A stretch of 64,000 bases of DNA. Source: a bacterium 210917-SL.2.15. Its GTDB lineage: Bacteria; Bacillota; Clostridia; Oscillospirales; Oscillospiraceae. Both the position numbers and the translations under genes were made by a program. Positions 54,931-64,000 of this stretch are shown one piece after another. How positions within the stretch are numbered: position 1 is the stretch's first letter; each line of letters starts with the position of its first letter. The notes under the pieces are model-generated. The model searched no databases and was not told the DNA's origin. It worked only from the letters and a program-made list of their open reading frames with translations. The stretch lies in contig JAJCJC010000003.1 of assembly GCA_020555605.1 (NCBI GenBank), forward strand, positions 124,001-188,000, given 5' to 3'.

Positions 54931-56235
54931 GTGTCTGGAAAAATTGCATCCATTGATCCCGGCTCACCCGCCGCGCGTGCCCGAATCCATGTGGGCGAGA
55001 CCTTGCTGAGCATCAACGGAAAAACGATTGAGGATGTGTTGGACTATCGCTTTTATGCTTATGATCCTGCACTGACCTTGGTGCTGCGCGGGGCGGATGG
55101 CGCTGAGCGCACGGTGAATATCCGCAAGGAGGAGGGCGAGGATATCGGCCTCAACTTTGAAACCTATCTGATGGATGAGGAGCGTTGCTGTTCCAACCAC
55201 TGCCTGTTCTGCTTTGTGGATCAGATGCCGCCCAACATGCGCGATACCCTATATTTTAAGGATGACGATGCCCGCCTGTCCTTTCTAATGGGCAATTATA
55301 CAACCTTGACGAACCTCAGCGAACGGGAAGCGCAGCGGATCATCGATCTGCGGATCAGCCCGATCAATATTTCCGTGCATGCCACGGATCCCAAACTGCG
55401 GAGCATCCTGCTGGGCAACAAGGCTGCGGCCCGGGGGCTGGAATATATGAAAGCCTTTGCGCAAAACGGTATTGTGATGAATTGTCAGATTGTGGTCTGT
55501 CCCGGACTCAACGACGGAGAACAGCTTTCCCGTACGATGCGCGATCTGGCGGAGATGGGGGTGGCCAGCTGCGCCATTGTACCTGTGGGTGTAACAAAGT
55601 ACCGCAAGGGACTTTATAAAATGCCGGTTGTGGACGAGCGGACGGCAAACGACATTCTTGATCGTGTGCTCCCGTTCAGCGAGACATGTTTTGCGCGCTT
55701 CGGCACCCGGCTGTTTTTCTGCTCGGATGAGATTTTTATCAAAGCAAAGCGTCCGCTGCCGGAAGAAGAATATTATGAAGGTTATGTTCAGCTGGAAAAC
55801 GGCGTTGGTATGCTGCGCAGCATGGAAACGGAATTCATGAGCGCGCTGCGGCAGTTGGAACCGGACACACCCTGTCGGCCCTTTGCGATCGGCACCGGCT
55901 GCCTGGCGGCCCCTTTTATCCGGGGACTGGTGGAAAAAGCAAAGGAGCGCTGCCCGGCCGTGCAGGGCACGGTTTATGCTGTCGTCAATCATTATTTTGG
56001 GGAAACCATCGATGTGGCGGGTTTGGTCACAGCCACGGATCTGATGGAGCAGCTTAAAGGGAAGCCGCTGGGAGAGCGGCTCCTGCTGCCAGCCAATATG
56101 CTCCGTCACGGCGGCGACGTATTTCTGGACGATTATCGCGTGAGCGACGTGGAGCAGGCGCTGGGCGTGCCGGTGTGCATTGCGGAAACGGACGGTTTTT
56201 CTCTGGCGGACGCAATCTTTGAATTGGAATACTAA
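54931..56235 (+). CDS. DUF512 radical SAM protein with N-terminal PDZ-like domain
   Basis: A 434-residue cytoplasmic protein of the DUF512 family. An N-terminal PDZ-like module (GSPAARARIHVGETLLSING) is followed by a radical-SAM-like core with CCSNHCLFCF near residue 85 and the C-terminal DUF512 domain (GTGCLAAPFI, LPANMLRHGGDVFLDD). The reaction is unknown. In Clostridia the gene regularly precedes der, as here, which hints at a role in ribosome assembly or RNA modification (inference). GTG 54931 behind GGAGCGGAGG is preferred to an ATG 14 codons upstream without RBS. Confidence 0.88.
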   Translation: MSGKIASIDPGSPAARARIHVGETLLSINGKTIEDVLDYRFYAYDPALTLVLRGADGAERTVNIRKEEGEDIGLNFETYLMDEERCCSNHCLFCFVDQMPPNMRDTLYFKDDDARLSFLMGNYTTLTNLSEREAQRIIDLRISPINISVHATDPKLRSILLGNKAAARGLEYMKAFAQNGIVMNCQIVVCPGLNDGEQLSRTMRDLAEMGVASCAIVPVGVTKYRKGLYKMPVVDERTANDILDRVLPFSETCFARFGTRLFFCSDEIFIKAKRPLPEEEYYEGYVQLENGVGMLRSMETEFMSALRQLEPDTPCRPFAIGTGCLAAPFIRGLVEKAKERCPAVQGTVYAVVNHYFGETIDVAGLVTATDLMEQLKGKPLGERLLLPANMLRHGGDVFLDDYRVSDVEQALGVPVCIAETDGFSLADAIFELEY

Positions 56236-56282
56236 AAACGAAAACAAGAACTTAAAACTTATGGAGAGGGGAGTGCATCTCA

Positions 56283-57608
56283 ATGGCAAAACCCATCGTT
56301 GCAATCGTAGGGCGTCCCAATGTGGGCAAGTCCCTGCTGTTCAATAAACTGATCGGCCAGAGGCTTTCGATCGTGGAGGATACGCCGGGCGTTACCCGTG
56401 ACCGTATCTACGGTGAAACGGACTGGAACGGCCGACGCTTTACGCTGGTGGACACGGGCGGTATAGAGCCGAATACTGACAGCCAGATCCTGAATTTTAT
56501 GCGCGAACAGGCTCAGATCGCGATCGATAACGCAACGGTCATTATCTTCCTGTGCGATATTAAGACCGGTTTGACCGCTTCGGATCAGGAAGTGGCCAAT
56601 ATGTTGCTGCGCAGCGGAAAACCCATTGTGTTGGGCGTCAATAAAATGGACTCTACCGGTACGCTGAATCCGGATATTTATGAGTTTTACAACCTGGGCC
56701 TGGGCGATCCGATTCCGGTTTCTGCGGTTCATGGCCATGGCACCGGCGACCTTCTCGACGCCTGTGTACAGTATTTTCCGGAAGAAGACTCCGATGAGGA
56801 GGATGAAGACTACGTCAAGGTTGCCCTGATTGGAAAGCCCAATGTGGGCAAATCTTCGCTTGTCAACCGTATTTTGGGCGAACAGCGCGTCATCGTCAGC
56901 GATGTGGCCGGAACGACCCGGGATGCCATCGACTCCAAGTTTGAAAACCAGCAGGGAAAATATATTTTTATCGACACGGCCGGTATGCGCAGAAAATCCA
57001 AGGTGGAGGAGAACGTGGAGAAATACAGCGTGCTCCGCGCCACCATGGCCATTGAGCGTAGCGATGTGTGCCTGATCATGATTGATGCGCAGGAAGGGGT
57101 AACGGAACAGGACACCAAGGTGGCAGGGCTGGCCCACAATGCCGGAAAGGCCTGTATCATCGTGGTGAACAAATGGGATGCCATGGAAAAGGACGGAAAA
57201 ACTATGGACGCTTACCGCGAACAGGTGCGCACGGATCTGGCCTATATGACCTATGCGCCGATTCTGTTTATTTCCGCCCTGACCGGGCAGCGGGTCAACC
57301 GCCTGTTTGAGCTGATCAACTATGTCAACGAGCAGTCTGCGGTGCGCATCACCACGGGCATGCTGAACAATGTTCTCTCCGATGCGCAGACCCGCGTGCA
57401 GCCGCCCACGGACAAGGGCCGTCGGCTGAAGATTTATTATATGACGCAGGTAGGCGTTAAGCCGCCTCATTTTGTGTGCTTCTGCAACGATGCGCGGCTG
57501 TTTCATTATTCTTACAAGCGTTATCTTGAAAACCAGCTGCGCAGCGTTTTTGGTTTGGAAGGCACGCCGATCATCATATCCATTCGTGAGAAGGGTGATG
57601 AGGGCTGA
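56283..57608 (+). CDS. der: Ribosome biogenesis GTPase Der (EngA)
   Basis: A 441-residue tandem GTPase for 50S maturation. The first G domain has GRPNVGKSL (residues 8-16), DTGG and NKMD. The second has GKPNVGKSS near 183, DTAGMRRKSK and NKWD. The C-terminal KH-like domain starts about residue 360. An acidic linker (EEDSDEEDEDY) joins the G domains. GGAGAGGGGAG precedes the ATG. Confidence 0.98.
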   Translation: MAKPIVAIVGRPNVGKSLLFNKLIGQRLSIVEDTPGVTRDRIYGETDWNGRRFTLVDTGGIEPNTDSQILNFMREQAQIAIDNATVIIFLCDIKTGLTASDQEVANMLLRSGKPIVLGVNKMDSTGTLNPDIYEFYNLGLGDPIPVSAVHGHGTGDLLDACVQYFPEEDSDEEDEDYVKVALIGKPNVGKSSLVNRILGEQRVIVSDVAGTTRDAIDSKFENQQGKYIFIDTAGMRRKSKVEENVEKYSVLRATMAIERSDVCLIMIDAQEGVTEQDTKVAGLAHNAGKACIIVVNKWDAMEKDGKTMDAYREQVRTDLAYMTYAPILFISALTGQRVNRLFELINYVNEQSAVRITTGMLNNVLSDAQTRVQPPTDKGRRLKIYYMTQVGVKPPHFVCFCNDARLFHYSYKRYLENQLRSVFGLEGTPIIISIREKGDEG

Positions 57609-58255
57609 TGGGAACGGTACTGATCCTTTGTCTGCCGGCACTGGCGGCTATGGTGGCAGCCTACGCGCTGGGATGTGTCAATGGCTCCATTTTGGTGTCA
57701 AAGTATATTTTTGGGGATGATATTCGTAACCACGGCAGCGGAAATGCCGGACTGACCAATTTTTACCGCACGTTCGGCACGAAGGGTGTCGCGGGTGTGC
57801 TGCTCAGCGATATTTTGAAAGCAGTTATTGCCGTGCTGCTGGGTACGTTCCTGTTTGGATATTTTCTTGGCTTGCCTATGGTGGGGAAGCTGATTGCCAC
57901 CAGTTTTGTTTTACTGGGGCACATGTATCCGATTACCTTTCATTTCCAGGGGGGGAAGGGCGTGCTGTCGGGCGTATCGGCACTGATGGTCATCGATTGG
58001 CGCATCGCCTTGATTGCGCTGGCGGTGTTCCTGCTTGTCGCGGCGCTGACCCGGTATGTGTCCCTGGGTTCCATCTGTGCGGCGCTGACCTTTCTCGTAT
58101 GTCTGTGGCTGTTTTACCACAATGTGTGCTTCGAGGTGCTGGGAGCGATCCCTGCGGGACTTTTGATTTTTGCGCACCGCTCCAACATCAAACGGCTTCT
58201 TCATGGAACGGAAAATAAATTCAGTTTACATAGAAAAGAGGATGCGGCAAAATGA
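57608..58255 (+). CDS. plsY: Acyl-phosphate glycerol-3-phosphate acyltransferase
   Basis: A 215-residue membrane enzyme that acylates glycerol 3-phosphate with acyl phosphate, the first step of phospholipid synthesis in Gram-positives. It has five membrane spans and the motifs GSGNAGLTNFYRTFG (residues 38-52) and GGKGVLSG. Its ATG shares the last base of the der stop, and its own stop overlaps gpsA, so der-plsY-gpsA is one coupled unit. Confidence 0.96.
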   Translation: MGTVLILCLPALAAMVAAYALGCVNGSILVSKYIFGDDIRNHGSGNAGLTNFYRTFGTKGVAGVLLSDILKAVIAVLLGTFLFGYFLGLPMVGKLIATSFVLLGHMYPITFHFQGGKGVLSGVSALMVIDWRIALIALAVFLLVAALTRYVSLGSICAALTFLVCLWLFYHNVCFEVLGAIPAGLLIFAHRSNIKRLLHGTENKFSLHRKEDAAK

Positions 58256-59253
58256 AGATTGCGGTAGTTGGCAGCGGCGGTTGGGGCACTGCACTGGCCC
58301 TCGTTCTGCTGGAAAACGGACATGAGGTCACGCTCTGGTCCTTTTCCGAAAAGGAAGCGGAGATTTTGTGTAAGCAGAGGGAAAACCCGCTGCTTAAGGG
58401 TATTACCCTGCCGGCGGCGCTGAAAATCTGCACGGAGATTGCCTGTGTGGCAGAGAAAGAGCTTGTGGTGTTTGCAACACCTTCCTTCGCCGTGCGCGAA
58501 ACAGCAAAAAAAGCTGCACCTTATCTCGGGGACGGTACATTGCTTGTTTCGGTATCCAAAGGTATTGAAAAAGGGACGTCTTTGCGGCTGAGCCAGATCA
58601 TTGACGAAGAGACGAAGGGACGCTGCCGCATTGTTGCACTGTCCGGCCCTTCCCACGCTGAGGAGGTGGGACGCCATGTGCCGACGGGCTGTGTGGCCGC
58701 GTCATCGGATCGGGAAGCGGCAGAAATAGTGCAGGATGTTTTCATGAACGAACGTTTCCGTATTTATTCCAGTCCGGATATTGTAGGCGTGGAGCTGGCG
58801 GCGGCGCTGAAAAATGTGATTGCCTTGTGTTACGGTGTGTGCGACGGCCTGGGCTATGGAGATAATACCCGTGCGTTGCTGATGACGCGGGGGCTGACGG
58901 AAACGGCGCGCTTGGGTGTGGCCATGGGCGGCAAGAAGGAAACCTTCGCGGGCCTGGCCGGAGTGGGCGATTTGATCGTCACCTGCACGTCCATGCATTC
59001 GCGCAACCACCGGGCGGGTATCCTGATCGGTCAGGGCAAGAGCGTGGAGGAAGCGCTAAAGGAAGTGGGCGCTGTGGTGGAGGGGTACTATGCCACTGAG
59101 ACGGTGCGTACCCTGGCGGGGAAATATGGCATTGAAATGCCTATTTCTGAAGGAGCTTATCAAGTGCTGTATAACGGTCGCCATGCAAAGGATGTATTGA
59201 TGGAACTGATGTGCCGCGATAAGAAGCACGAGATTGAGAACGCGAGTTGGTAA
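58252..59253 (+). CDS. gpsA: Glycerol-3-phosphate dehydrogenase [NAD(P)+]
   Basis: A 333-residue cytoplasmic enzyme producing sn-glycerol 3-phosphate, the substrate of PlsY encoded just upstream. The Rossmann motif is GSGGWGTALA at residues 7-16. The catalytic Lys lies in ALKNVIALCYGVCDGLGYGD near 185-204, and LAGVGDLIVTCTS follows. It overlaps plsY by 4 bases. Confidence 0.98.
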   Translation: MKIAVVGSGGWGTALALVLLENGHEVTLWSFSEKEAEILCKQRENPLLKGITLPAALKICTEIACVAEKELVVFATPSFAVRETAKKAAPYLGDGTLLVSVSKGIEKGTSLRLSQIIDEETKGRCRIVALSGPSHAEEVGRHVPTGCVAASSDREAAEIVQDVFMNERFRIYSSPDIVGVELAAALKNVIALCYGVCDGLGYGDNTRALLMTRGLTETARLGVAMGGKKETFAGLAGVGDLIVTCTSMHSRNHRAGILIGQGKSVEEALKEVGAVVEGYYATETVRTLAGKYGIEMPISEGAYQVLYNGRHAKDVLMELMCRDKKHEIENASW

Positions 59254-59261
59254 CAAACGAA

Positions 59262-59298
59262 GCGGCCAAAGCATATTCTATATGCTTTGGCCGCCTTT
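59262..59298. terminator. Terminator between gpsA and asd
   Basis: 15-bp perfect stem (59262-59276 and 59280-59294) with a three-base loop, followed on the plus strand by CTTTT. It ends the gpsA unit and may also stop asd transcripts. A second weaker hairpin (ACGGGAG/CTCCCGT, 59321-59350) lies nearer the asd stop. Confidence 0.85.
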
Positions 59299-59364
59299 TG
59301 ATACCGATACGGAGAAGGGAACGGGAGCTGCTTCTTGTGGCGACTCCCGTCTCTGTTTTGTGCG

Positions 59365-60456
59365 TTAGTCTTTTGTGATATACCCTTCTGTGCACAGCAG
59401 TTCCGCCAGAAGTACGCCGCCGCCAGCCGCGCCGCGCAGGGTATTGTGGCTCAGGCCAACGAATTTGTAGTCGTACTGCGTATCAGGGCGCAGGCGGCCC
59501 AGAGAAATGGCCATGCCGCCCTCCAGATTGCGGTCCAGGCGGGTCTGGGGGCGATCCGGCTCTTCAAAATAGTGCAGGAACTGTTTGGGTGCTGAGGGAA
59601 GTGCCAGTTCCTGCGCGCGGCCGACATAGGAGGACCAGTCCGCTTTGATCTGCTCCATGGGAGGCGTGCAGCCATCCTTAAATTTCAGGAATACAGCGGC
59701 CATGTGGCCATCCTGGCAGGCGACACGGAAGCATTGCGCGGTGATGGAAAGATCCTCTACGGGGACAATTTTTCCGCCTGCCACACGGCCGAATACTTTC
59801 AGCGGCTCCTGCTCGCTCTTTTCCTCCTCGCCGCCGATGTAGGGGATGCAGTTGTCCACCATTTCGGGCCAGCGCTCAAATGTTTTTCCGGCACCGGAAA
59901 TGGCCTGATAGGTGCATACCAGCACTTTCTCTACGCCGTATTTCAACAGGGGGGCCAGGGCGGGGACATAGCTTTGGATCGAGCAGTTGGACTTCACTGC
60001 GATAAAGCCTTTTTTCGTCCCCAGCCGCTGTCTCTGTGCGTCAATAATGCGGATATGGTCTGCATTGATTTCAGGCACCACCATAGGAACGTCCTCGGTC
60101 CAGCGGTGGGCGCTGTTATTGGATACCACAGGGACTTCCAGTTTGGCGTACCGTTCCTCCAAGGCGCGGATTTCGCCTTTTTTCATATTCACGGCGCAGA
60201 AGACAAAATCCACCTGATCGGCCAGTGTTTCGGCATCCTTCACGGCATCCAGCACTACAAGGGCTTTGGCCTTTTCGGGAATTTCTGTTTCCATGGCCCA
60301 GCGGCTGGCCACGGCCTCTTCGTATGTTTTGCCGGCACTTCCGGAACTGGCAGCCACGGCGGTCAGTTCGAACCAGGGGTGCCGGTCCAGAAGCGTAACG
60401 AAGCGCTGGCCCACCATGCCTGTGCCGCCGATAATTCCTACGCGATATTTTTCCAT
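59365..60456 (-). CDS. asd: Aspartate-semialdehyde dehydrogenase
   Basis: A 363-residue NADPH enzyme making aspartate semialdehyde for lysine, threonine and methionine. GGTGMVGQRFV at residues 10-20 binds NADP and the nucleophile is Cys158 in KSNCSIQ. QAISGAGK and the GGMAISLGRLR segment place it in the archaeal/fungal-like branch of Asd (longer linker) and not the E. coli type. GGGAGGA precedes the ATG. It stands alone, divergent from a SpoIID-domain gene. Confidence 0.94.
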   Translation of the reverse strand: MEKYRVGIIGGTGMVGQRFVTLLDRHPWFELTAVAASSGSAGKTYEEAVASRWAMETEIPEKAKALVVLDAVKDAETLADQVDFVFCAVNMKKGEIRALEERYAKLEVPVVSNNSAHRWTEDVPMVVPEINADHIRIIDAQRQRLGTKKGFIAVKSNCSIQSYVPALAPLLKYGVEKVLVCTYQAISGAGKTFERWPEMVDNCIPYIGGEEEKSEQEPLKVFGRVAGGKIVPVEDLSITAQCFRVACQDGHMAAVFLKFKDGCTPPMEQIKADWSSYVGRAQELALPSAPKQFLHYFEEPDRPQTRLDRNLEGGMAISLGRLRPDTQYDYKFVGLSHNTLRGAAGGGVLLAELLCTEGYITKD

Positions 60457-60521
60457 GCTGTATTCCTCCCATAAAAGTCATCAGAGAAACGTCCTGCTGC
60501 AAGAAAAGAATGGGAATTGGG

Positions 60522-60550
60522 TTGAAAAACGTCCCTGATTCTAATATAAT
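60522..60550 (+). promoter_or_regulatory. Promoter of the SpoIID-domain gene
   Basis: TTGAAA (60522-60527), 17 bases, TATAAT (60545-60550), about 100 bases before the start codon. A small hairpin TGCGG/CCGCA lies in the leader. Confidence 0.75.
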
Positions 60551-60653
60551 AAAAAAAGTTATACGGCTCCTGCGGGAAAATTCCGCAAATTTTTCCTCAT
60601 GGTAGCATATTTCAGGAATACTGTCAATTTCCAGTCCATATATGGAGGACAAT

Positions 60654-62357
60654 ATGAAGAAAACGATATTTTCACTTTTCCTTTTTTTTCTGTGCCTGCC
60701 CATTTTTTTGCAAATTGCCTGGGCAGGCGAGCAGGATACCCTGCGGGTGGGCTTGTATTACAGCGGTTCCGGAAGCAACGGAGCCTTGTTGTCGGCCAAT
60801 TTGGAAAATTATGAGAACACTGGAAAAGGCTACTATTTTGGATATTATGATGGCGCGCGGGATTTTGTTGCATTGGGCACCACATCCGAGACGCAGATCT
60901 CCATGTCCCAGGATATCAATCTGACCGTCAACAGCGACGGGAGCTACTCCACCGGGGCCAGCAGCGACGGCATTGGATGCTACCATCTGCAGATGAATAA
61001 GACCTATGCCTCCTATGATCTGGCTTCTGCAGCGGCGGCGGGGTTGCTGGGGACGTATGGTACGGCTTTTCCTGCCTATGACAACGGCTGTTTTGTCGTT
61101 CGCGTGGGAAACTATACTTCGCAGTTGGAAGCGGAGTCCAGCCTTTCCAGGACCGGTGCGGACGCTTCGGTTACCAGTGGGACAAGTTATACCGTGACGG
61201 TAACAAAAACTGGCACTAATCAGATTTTATTTGAATATGACGACAGCGGCAATACCTATCTGGCGGTAGAACCGCGGCCTGTGGGCGGCGCAAAGCCGCA
61301 GACTTGGTTTAAGGGATACCGGTATTACGGCGGGTTTGAATATGACCGATCTTCGGTGCTGTCCGGCGGGAAGATCAATGTGATCAATGTGGTGGATCTG
61401 GAAGATTATACTAAGTGCGTGATCACATTTGAAATGAGCCCTTCTTGGCCCGCGGAAGCTTTGAAAGCACAATCAGTCTGTGCCCGTACTTACGCACTGA
61501 ATCAAAACAAGCACAACAGCCGTAATTTTGACGTGTGCTCCACGACGAACTGCCAGGTATACCGTGGCGCATCGGCCTGCCAGGATGCTTCGGATGCAGC
61601 GGTGGATGCAACGGCGGGCTTGGTTATGTACTATGACGGCAAGATCATCGAGGCGGATTATTATTCTTCCAGCGGCGGTGCTTCGGAGGATTCGGAAAAT
61701 GTCTGGACAGCAGCGCTGCCGTATCTGCGCGGGAAAAAGGATCCTTATGAAAGTACCATCAGCATTCCCAGCTACAACTATGAAAAGTCCTACAGTGCAG
61801 CGGAGCTGACTGCGCTGCTGCAGAATAAAGGCTACAGCATCGGAACCGTGGCGTCCGTACAAGCTAGTTATACAAGAATGGGGAATATCTATTCGATCAG
61901 GTTTACAGATACGTCCGGCAAGAGCGTCACGGTGCAGAAAGAAAATTGCAGGCTTCTATTTTCTGCACCGAGCATGCGCTTTACGATCAATTCCGACTCC
62001 GGAAGCACGGCCTCTGCAGAAACCGGCGCTTCCAGTGGTGGGACCTATTATATCAACGGGGAAGGGAGCACTGTTTCCTCCTTTGACAGTCTTTATGCGG
62101 TCTCGGGCAGCGGAATGGTATCCAAATACAGTGGGGGGACAGTGTATGTGCGCACTGCCGACGGAACATCCGCGCTGAGCGGCGGCGAAGGCGGGAATGG
62201 CAGCACAACGGTATCCGGCAGTACATTTGTCATCAAAGGCACCGGAAATGGTCATAATGTGGGCATGAGCCAGTACGGCGCTTATGCCATGGCAAAGCAG
62301 GGATTGACATACCGCGATATCCTGACCTTCTATTATACGGGGATTACCATTGAATAA
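60654..62357 (+). CDS. Secreted SpoIID/LytB-domain protein
   Basis: A 567-residue exported protein with a signal peptide (about 1-24, ending AWA), a SPOR-like region (about 100-180) and a SpoIID domain. The domain motifs are EMSPSWPAEALKAQSVCART near 260-280 and GHNVGMSQYGAYAMA near the C-terminus. SpoIID enzymes are lytic transglycosylases acting on peptidoglycan during forespore engulfment; LytB-type relatives modify amidase activity in growing cells. A sigma-A promoter and a long low-complexity Ser/Gly region (about 440-530) suggest a vegetative wall protein, but sporulation use is possible. ATG 60654 follows GGAGGA. Confidence 0.85.
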   Translation: MKKTIFSLFLFFLCLPIFLQIAWAGEQDTLRVGLYYSGSGSNGALLSANLENYENTGKGYYFGYYDGARDFVALGTTSETQISMSQDINLTVNSDGSYSTGASSDGIGCYHLQMNKTYASYDLASAAAAGLLGTYGTAFPAYDNGCFVVRVGNYTSQLEAESSLSRTGADASVTSGTSYTVTVTKTGTNQILFEYDDSGNTYLAVEPRPVGGAKPQTWFKGYRYYGGFEYDRSSVLSGGKINVINVVDLEDYTKCVITFEMSPSWPAEALKAQSVCARTYALNQNKHNSRNFDVCSTTNCQVYRGASACQDASDAAVDATAGLVMYYDGKIIEADYYSSSGGASEDSENVWTAALPYLRGKKDPYESTISIPSYNYEKSYSAAELTALLQNKGYSIGTVASVQASYTRMGNIYSIRFTDTSGKSVTVQKENCRLLFSAPSMRFTINSDSGSTASAETGASSGGTYYINGEGSTVSSFDSLYAVSGSGMVSKYSGGTVYVRTADGTSALSGGEGGNGSTTVSGSTFVIKGTGNGHNVGMSQYGAYAMAKQGLTYRDILTFYYTGITIE

Positions 62358-62381
62358 ACAGAACAGGAAGAAATACACAGA

Positions 62382-63407
62382 ATGAAAACCCATGATTTTT
62401 ATTATGATTTGCCAGAGGAACTGATTGCGCAGACGCCGCTGGACCGGCGGGACGGATCGCGGCTTCTGGTATTGGATAAACAAACCGGTGCACGGAAGCA
62501 TATGCATTTTTATGAGCTTCCGCAGCTGCTCCGCCCGGGTGACTGTCTGGTAATGAACGATTCCCGGGTTTTGCCGGCACGCCTGTTGGGCCATCGGGAG
62601 CCAGGCGGCGGCGCCTGCGAAGTGCTGTTGCTGGTGGATCGGGGCGAAAAGACCTGGGAATGTCTCGTGCGGCCGGGCAAAAAAATGAGAACTGGAGCCA
62701 AACTCACTTTTGGCGATGGAACGCTGAGGGCGGAGGTCACGGAAGAGTTGCCCGGCGGGAACCGTCTGGTGCGCTTTGACTATGAGGGGATTTTTCTGGA
62801 AGTGCTGGAACGTTTGGGTAAAATGCCGCTCCCGCCTTATATCAAGGCGGAACTGCAGGATCCGGAACGGTATCAAACTGTATATTCCAAGGAGGTTGGT
62901 TCCGCGGCTGCGCCTACTGCGGGGCTTCATTTTACCAAAGAGTTGCTCGGCCAAATCGAATCGATGGGCGTGAAGCTCTGCTATGTTACGCTTCATGTAG
63001 GCCTCGGGACATTTCGTCCTGTAAAGGAAGATGACATTACAAAGCATGAAATGCATAGCGAATTCTGTATGATTTCGCAGGAAACAGCGGATGTGATCAA
63101 TGAGACCCGAAAGCGGGGCGGACGGGTGATCTGTGTCGGAACCACATCCTGCCGCACCATTGAAAGCTGGGCGGAGGAAGACGGCACGCTGAAGGCTTCT
63201 GCGGGCTGGACAAATATTTATATTTATCCCGGCTACCGGTTCAAGGCTCTGGACTGCCTGATTACCAATTTCCATTTGCCGGAATCAACACTGATCATGC
63301 TGGTTTCCGCTCTGGCCGGCAGGGAACATGTGCTGGAGGCTTATCGAGAGGCTGTGGCGCTTCGCTATCGGTTTTTCAGCTTTGGGGATGCGATGTTTAT
63401 TGGATAA
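62382..63407 (+). CDS. queA: S-adenosylmethionine:tRNA ribosyltransferase-isomerase
   Basis: A 341-residue enzyme of queuosine synthesis that transfers the ribosyl part of SAM to preQ1 in tRNA. Landmarks: [16 protein letters not shown] at the start, [20 protein letters not shown] and [16 protein letters not shown]. It precedes tgt, the next enzyme partner in the same pathway, by 48 bases. Confidence 0.97.
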   Translation: MKTHDFYYDLPEELIAQTPLDRRDGSRLLVLDKQTGARKHMHFYELPQLLRPGDCLVMNDSRVLPARLLGHREPGGGACEVLLLVDRGEKTWECLVRPGKKMRTGAKLTFGDGTLRAEVTEELPGGNRLVRFDYEGIFLEVLERLGKMPLPPYIKAELQDPERYQTVYSKEVGSAAAPTAGLHFTKELLGQIESMGVKLCYVTLHVGLGTFRPVKEDDITKHEMHSEFCMISQETADVINETRKRGGRVICVGTTSCRTIESWAEEDGTLKASAGWTNIYIYPGYRFKALDCLITNFHLPESTLIMLVSALAGREHVLEAYREAVALRYRFFSFGDAMFIG

Positions 63408-63455
63408 AAGAAACATCCCCGTTTCATTTCATTCGAAAATACGGGAGAGTTGCTT

Positions 63456-64000
63456 GTGTTTGAAGTAGTAAAGACCGAAGGAAAAGCCCGGCGCGGCGTA
63501 TTTCAATGCGCCCATGGAACGGTGCGGACGCCGGTGTTCATGAACGTCGGCACACAGGCTGCCATCAAAGGCGGCGTTTCTGCGCTGGATTTGAAAGAGC
63601 TTGGCTGCCAGATCGAGTTGTCCAACACCTATCATTTGCATGTGCGGCCCGGCGACGATACTGTGCGCGCACTGGGCGGGCTTCATAAATTTATGCGGTG
63701 GGACGGCCCGATTTTGACGGACAGCGGCGGTTTCCAAGTGTTCTCTCTGGCCAAACTGCGCCAGATCCGGGAAGAGGGAGTGACATTTGCCTCGCATGTG
63801 GACGGCCGCAGGATTTTTATGGGGCCGGAGGAGAGCATGTGCATCCAAAGCAATCTTGGCTCGGATATTGCCATGGCTTTTGACGAATGTGTGGAGAACC
63901 CGGCGCGCTATGAATATGCCAAAGCCTCGGTGGAGCGCACCACACGCTGGCTGGAGCGCTGCATCCGGGAGCATCGGCGGTTGAACGCCCTTCCAGATGC
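63456..64000 (+). CDS. tgt: tRNA-guanine transglycosylase (partial, C-terminus beyond window)
   Basis: Inserts preQ1 in place of guanine at position 34 of tRNAs read by NAY/GUN anticodon sets. The first 181 codons are present. Motifs: [30 protein letters not shown] and the active-site loop [13 protein letters not shown] (acid near residue 90), then AFDECVENP. The start is GTG behind GGGAGAG. It forms a queA-tgt pair with the upstream gene. Confidence 0.96.
   Translation, partial: MFEVVKTEGKARRGVFQCAHGTVRTPVFMNVGTQAAIKGGVSALDLKELGCQIELSNTYHLHVRPGDDTVRALGGLHKFMRWDGPILTDSGGFQVFSLAKLRQIREEGVTFASHVDGRRIFMGPEESMCIQSNLGSDIAMAFDECVENPARYEYAKASVERTTRWLERCIREHRRLNALPD

Noticed and set aside
60605..60632. 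Sigma-E promoter before the SpoIID-domain gene
   Set aside because: The -35-like GCATATT is present but the sequence 13-15 bases on (CAATTTCC) does not resemble CATACAAT; a good sigma-A promoter lies at 60522-60550.

Overview
The window is a stretch of chromosome from a spore-forming, low-branching Firmicute of the Clostridia, most likely Oscillospiraceae or a neighbour. The evidence is the Gram-positive replicase PolC, the HisZ/short-HisG pair, a T-box leader on leuA, a SpoIVFA/SpoIVFB pair, a SpoIID-domain protein, S-layer-homology (SLH) domains and a radical-SAM pair (TIGR03960/TIGR03936) next to ribosomal protein genes. The taxonomic placement is inference. Base composition is GC-rich by eye, with a few clearly AT-richer islands (about 1480-1760, 5230-5640, 43850-44000).

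Layout. 1-1250 (minus): zinc uptake lipoprotein, running off the left edge, and its Fur/Zur-type regulator, with a strong promoter inside nested inverted repeats. 1250-2030: no intact gene, but a frameshifted small membrane peptide, coding-like debris and terminators. 2032-5229: an aconitase-family hydratase (minus) and an SDR oxidoreductase (plus). 5230-5790: a pseudogene with two in-frame stops and two terminators. 5793-7818: leuA behind a T-box leader (minus). 7864-8720: tRNA-Pro(CGG) and an IS200-type element. 8775-13627: a sporulation membrane-protease pair behind a sigma-E-like promoter, the radical-SAM pair, and rplS. 13770-19451: lepB, rbgA, rnhB, a YraN-family gene, a dipeptidase, thrC and a phosphoesterase. 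19488-25966: tig, clpP, clpX, lon and engB. 26111-36386: pyrH, frr, uppS, cdsA, dxr, rseP, ispG and polC (ribosome recycling, undecaprenyl and phospholipid precursors, MEP isoprenoid steps, DNA replication). 36422-43161: a compact histidine operon hisZGDBHAFI-(25-codon ORF)-hisE with its own promoter and terminator. 43232-48109: a serine recombinase and a large VWA/VWA/SLH surface protein. 48209-52637 (minus): potABCD and an FlK-like thioesterase. 52832-59298: an RluA-type enzyme, DUF177-rpmF, a DUF512 radical-SAM protein, der, plsY and gpsA. 59365-64000: asd (minus), a SpoIID-domain protein, queA and the start of tgt.

The most interesting locus is 43232-48052. Between the recombinase and the surface-protein gene lies a segment of about 100 bases bounded by inverted repeats (GTGTACCTTT at 43852-43861, AAAGGTACAC at 43962-43971). 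Inside it is a well-formed sigma-A-type promoter, TTGAAA-17-TATTAT, pointing away from the surface gene. This is the layout expected of an invertible promoter switch drawn in its OFF state. Inversion would turn the promoter toward the SLH protein and would also cut about 36 residues of non-family tail from the recombinase. No tool was run, so this is a testable reading of the sequence and not a demonstrated switch.
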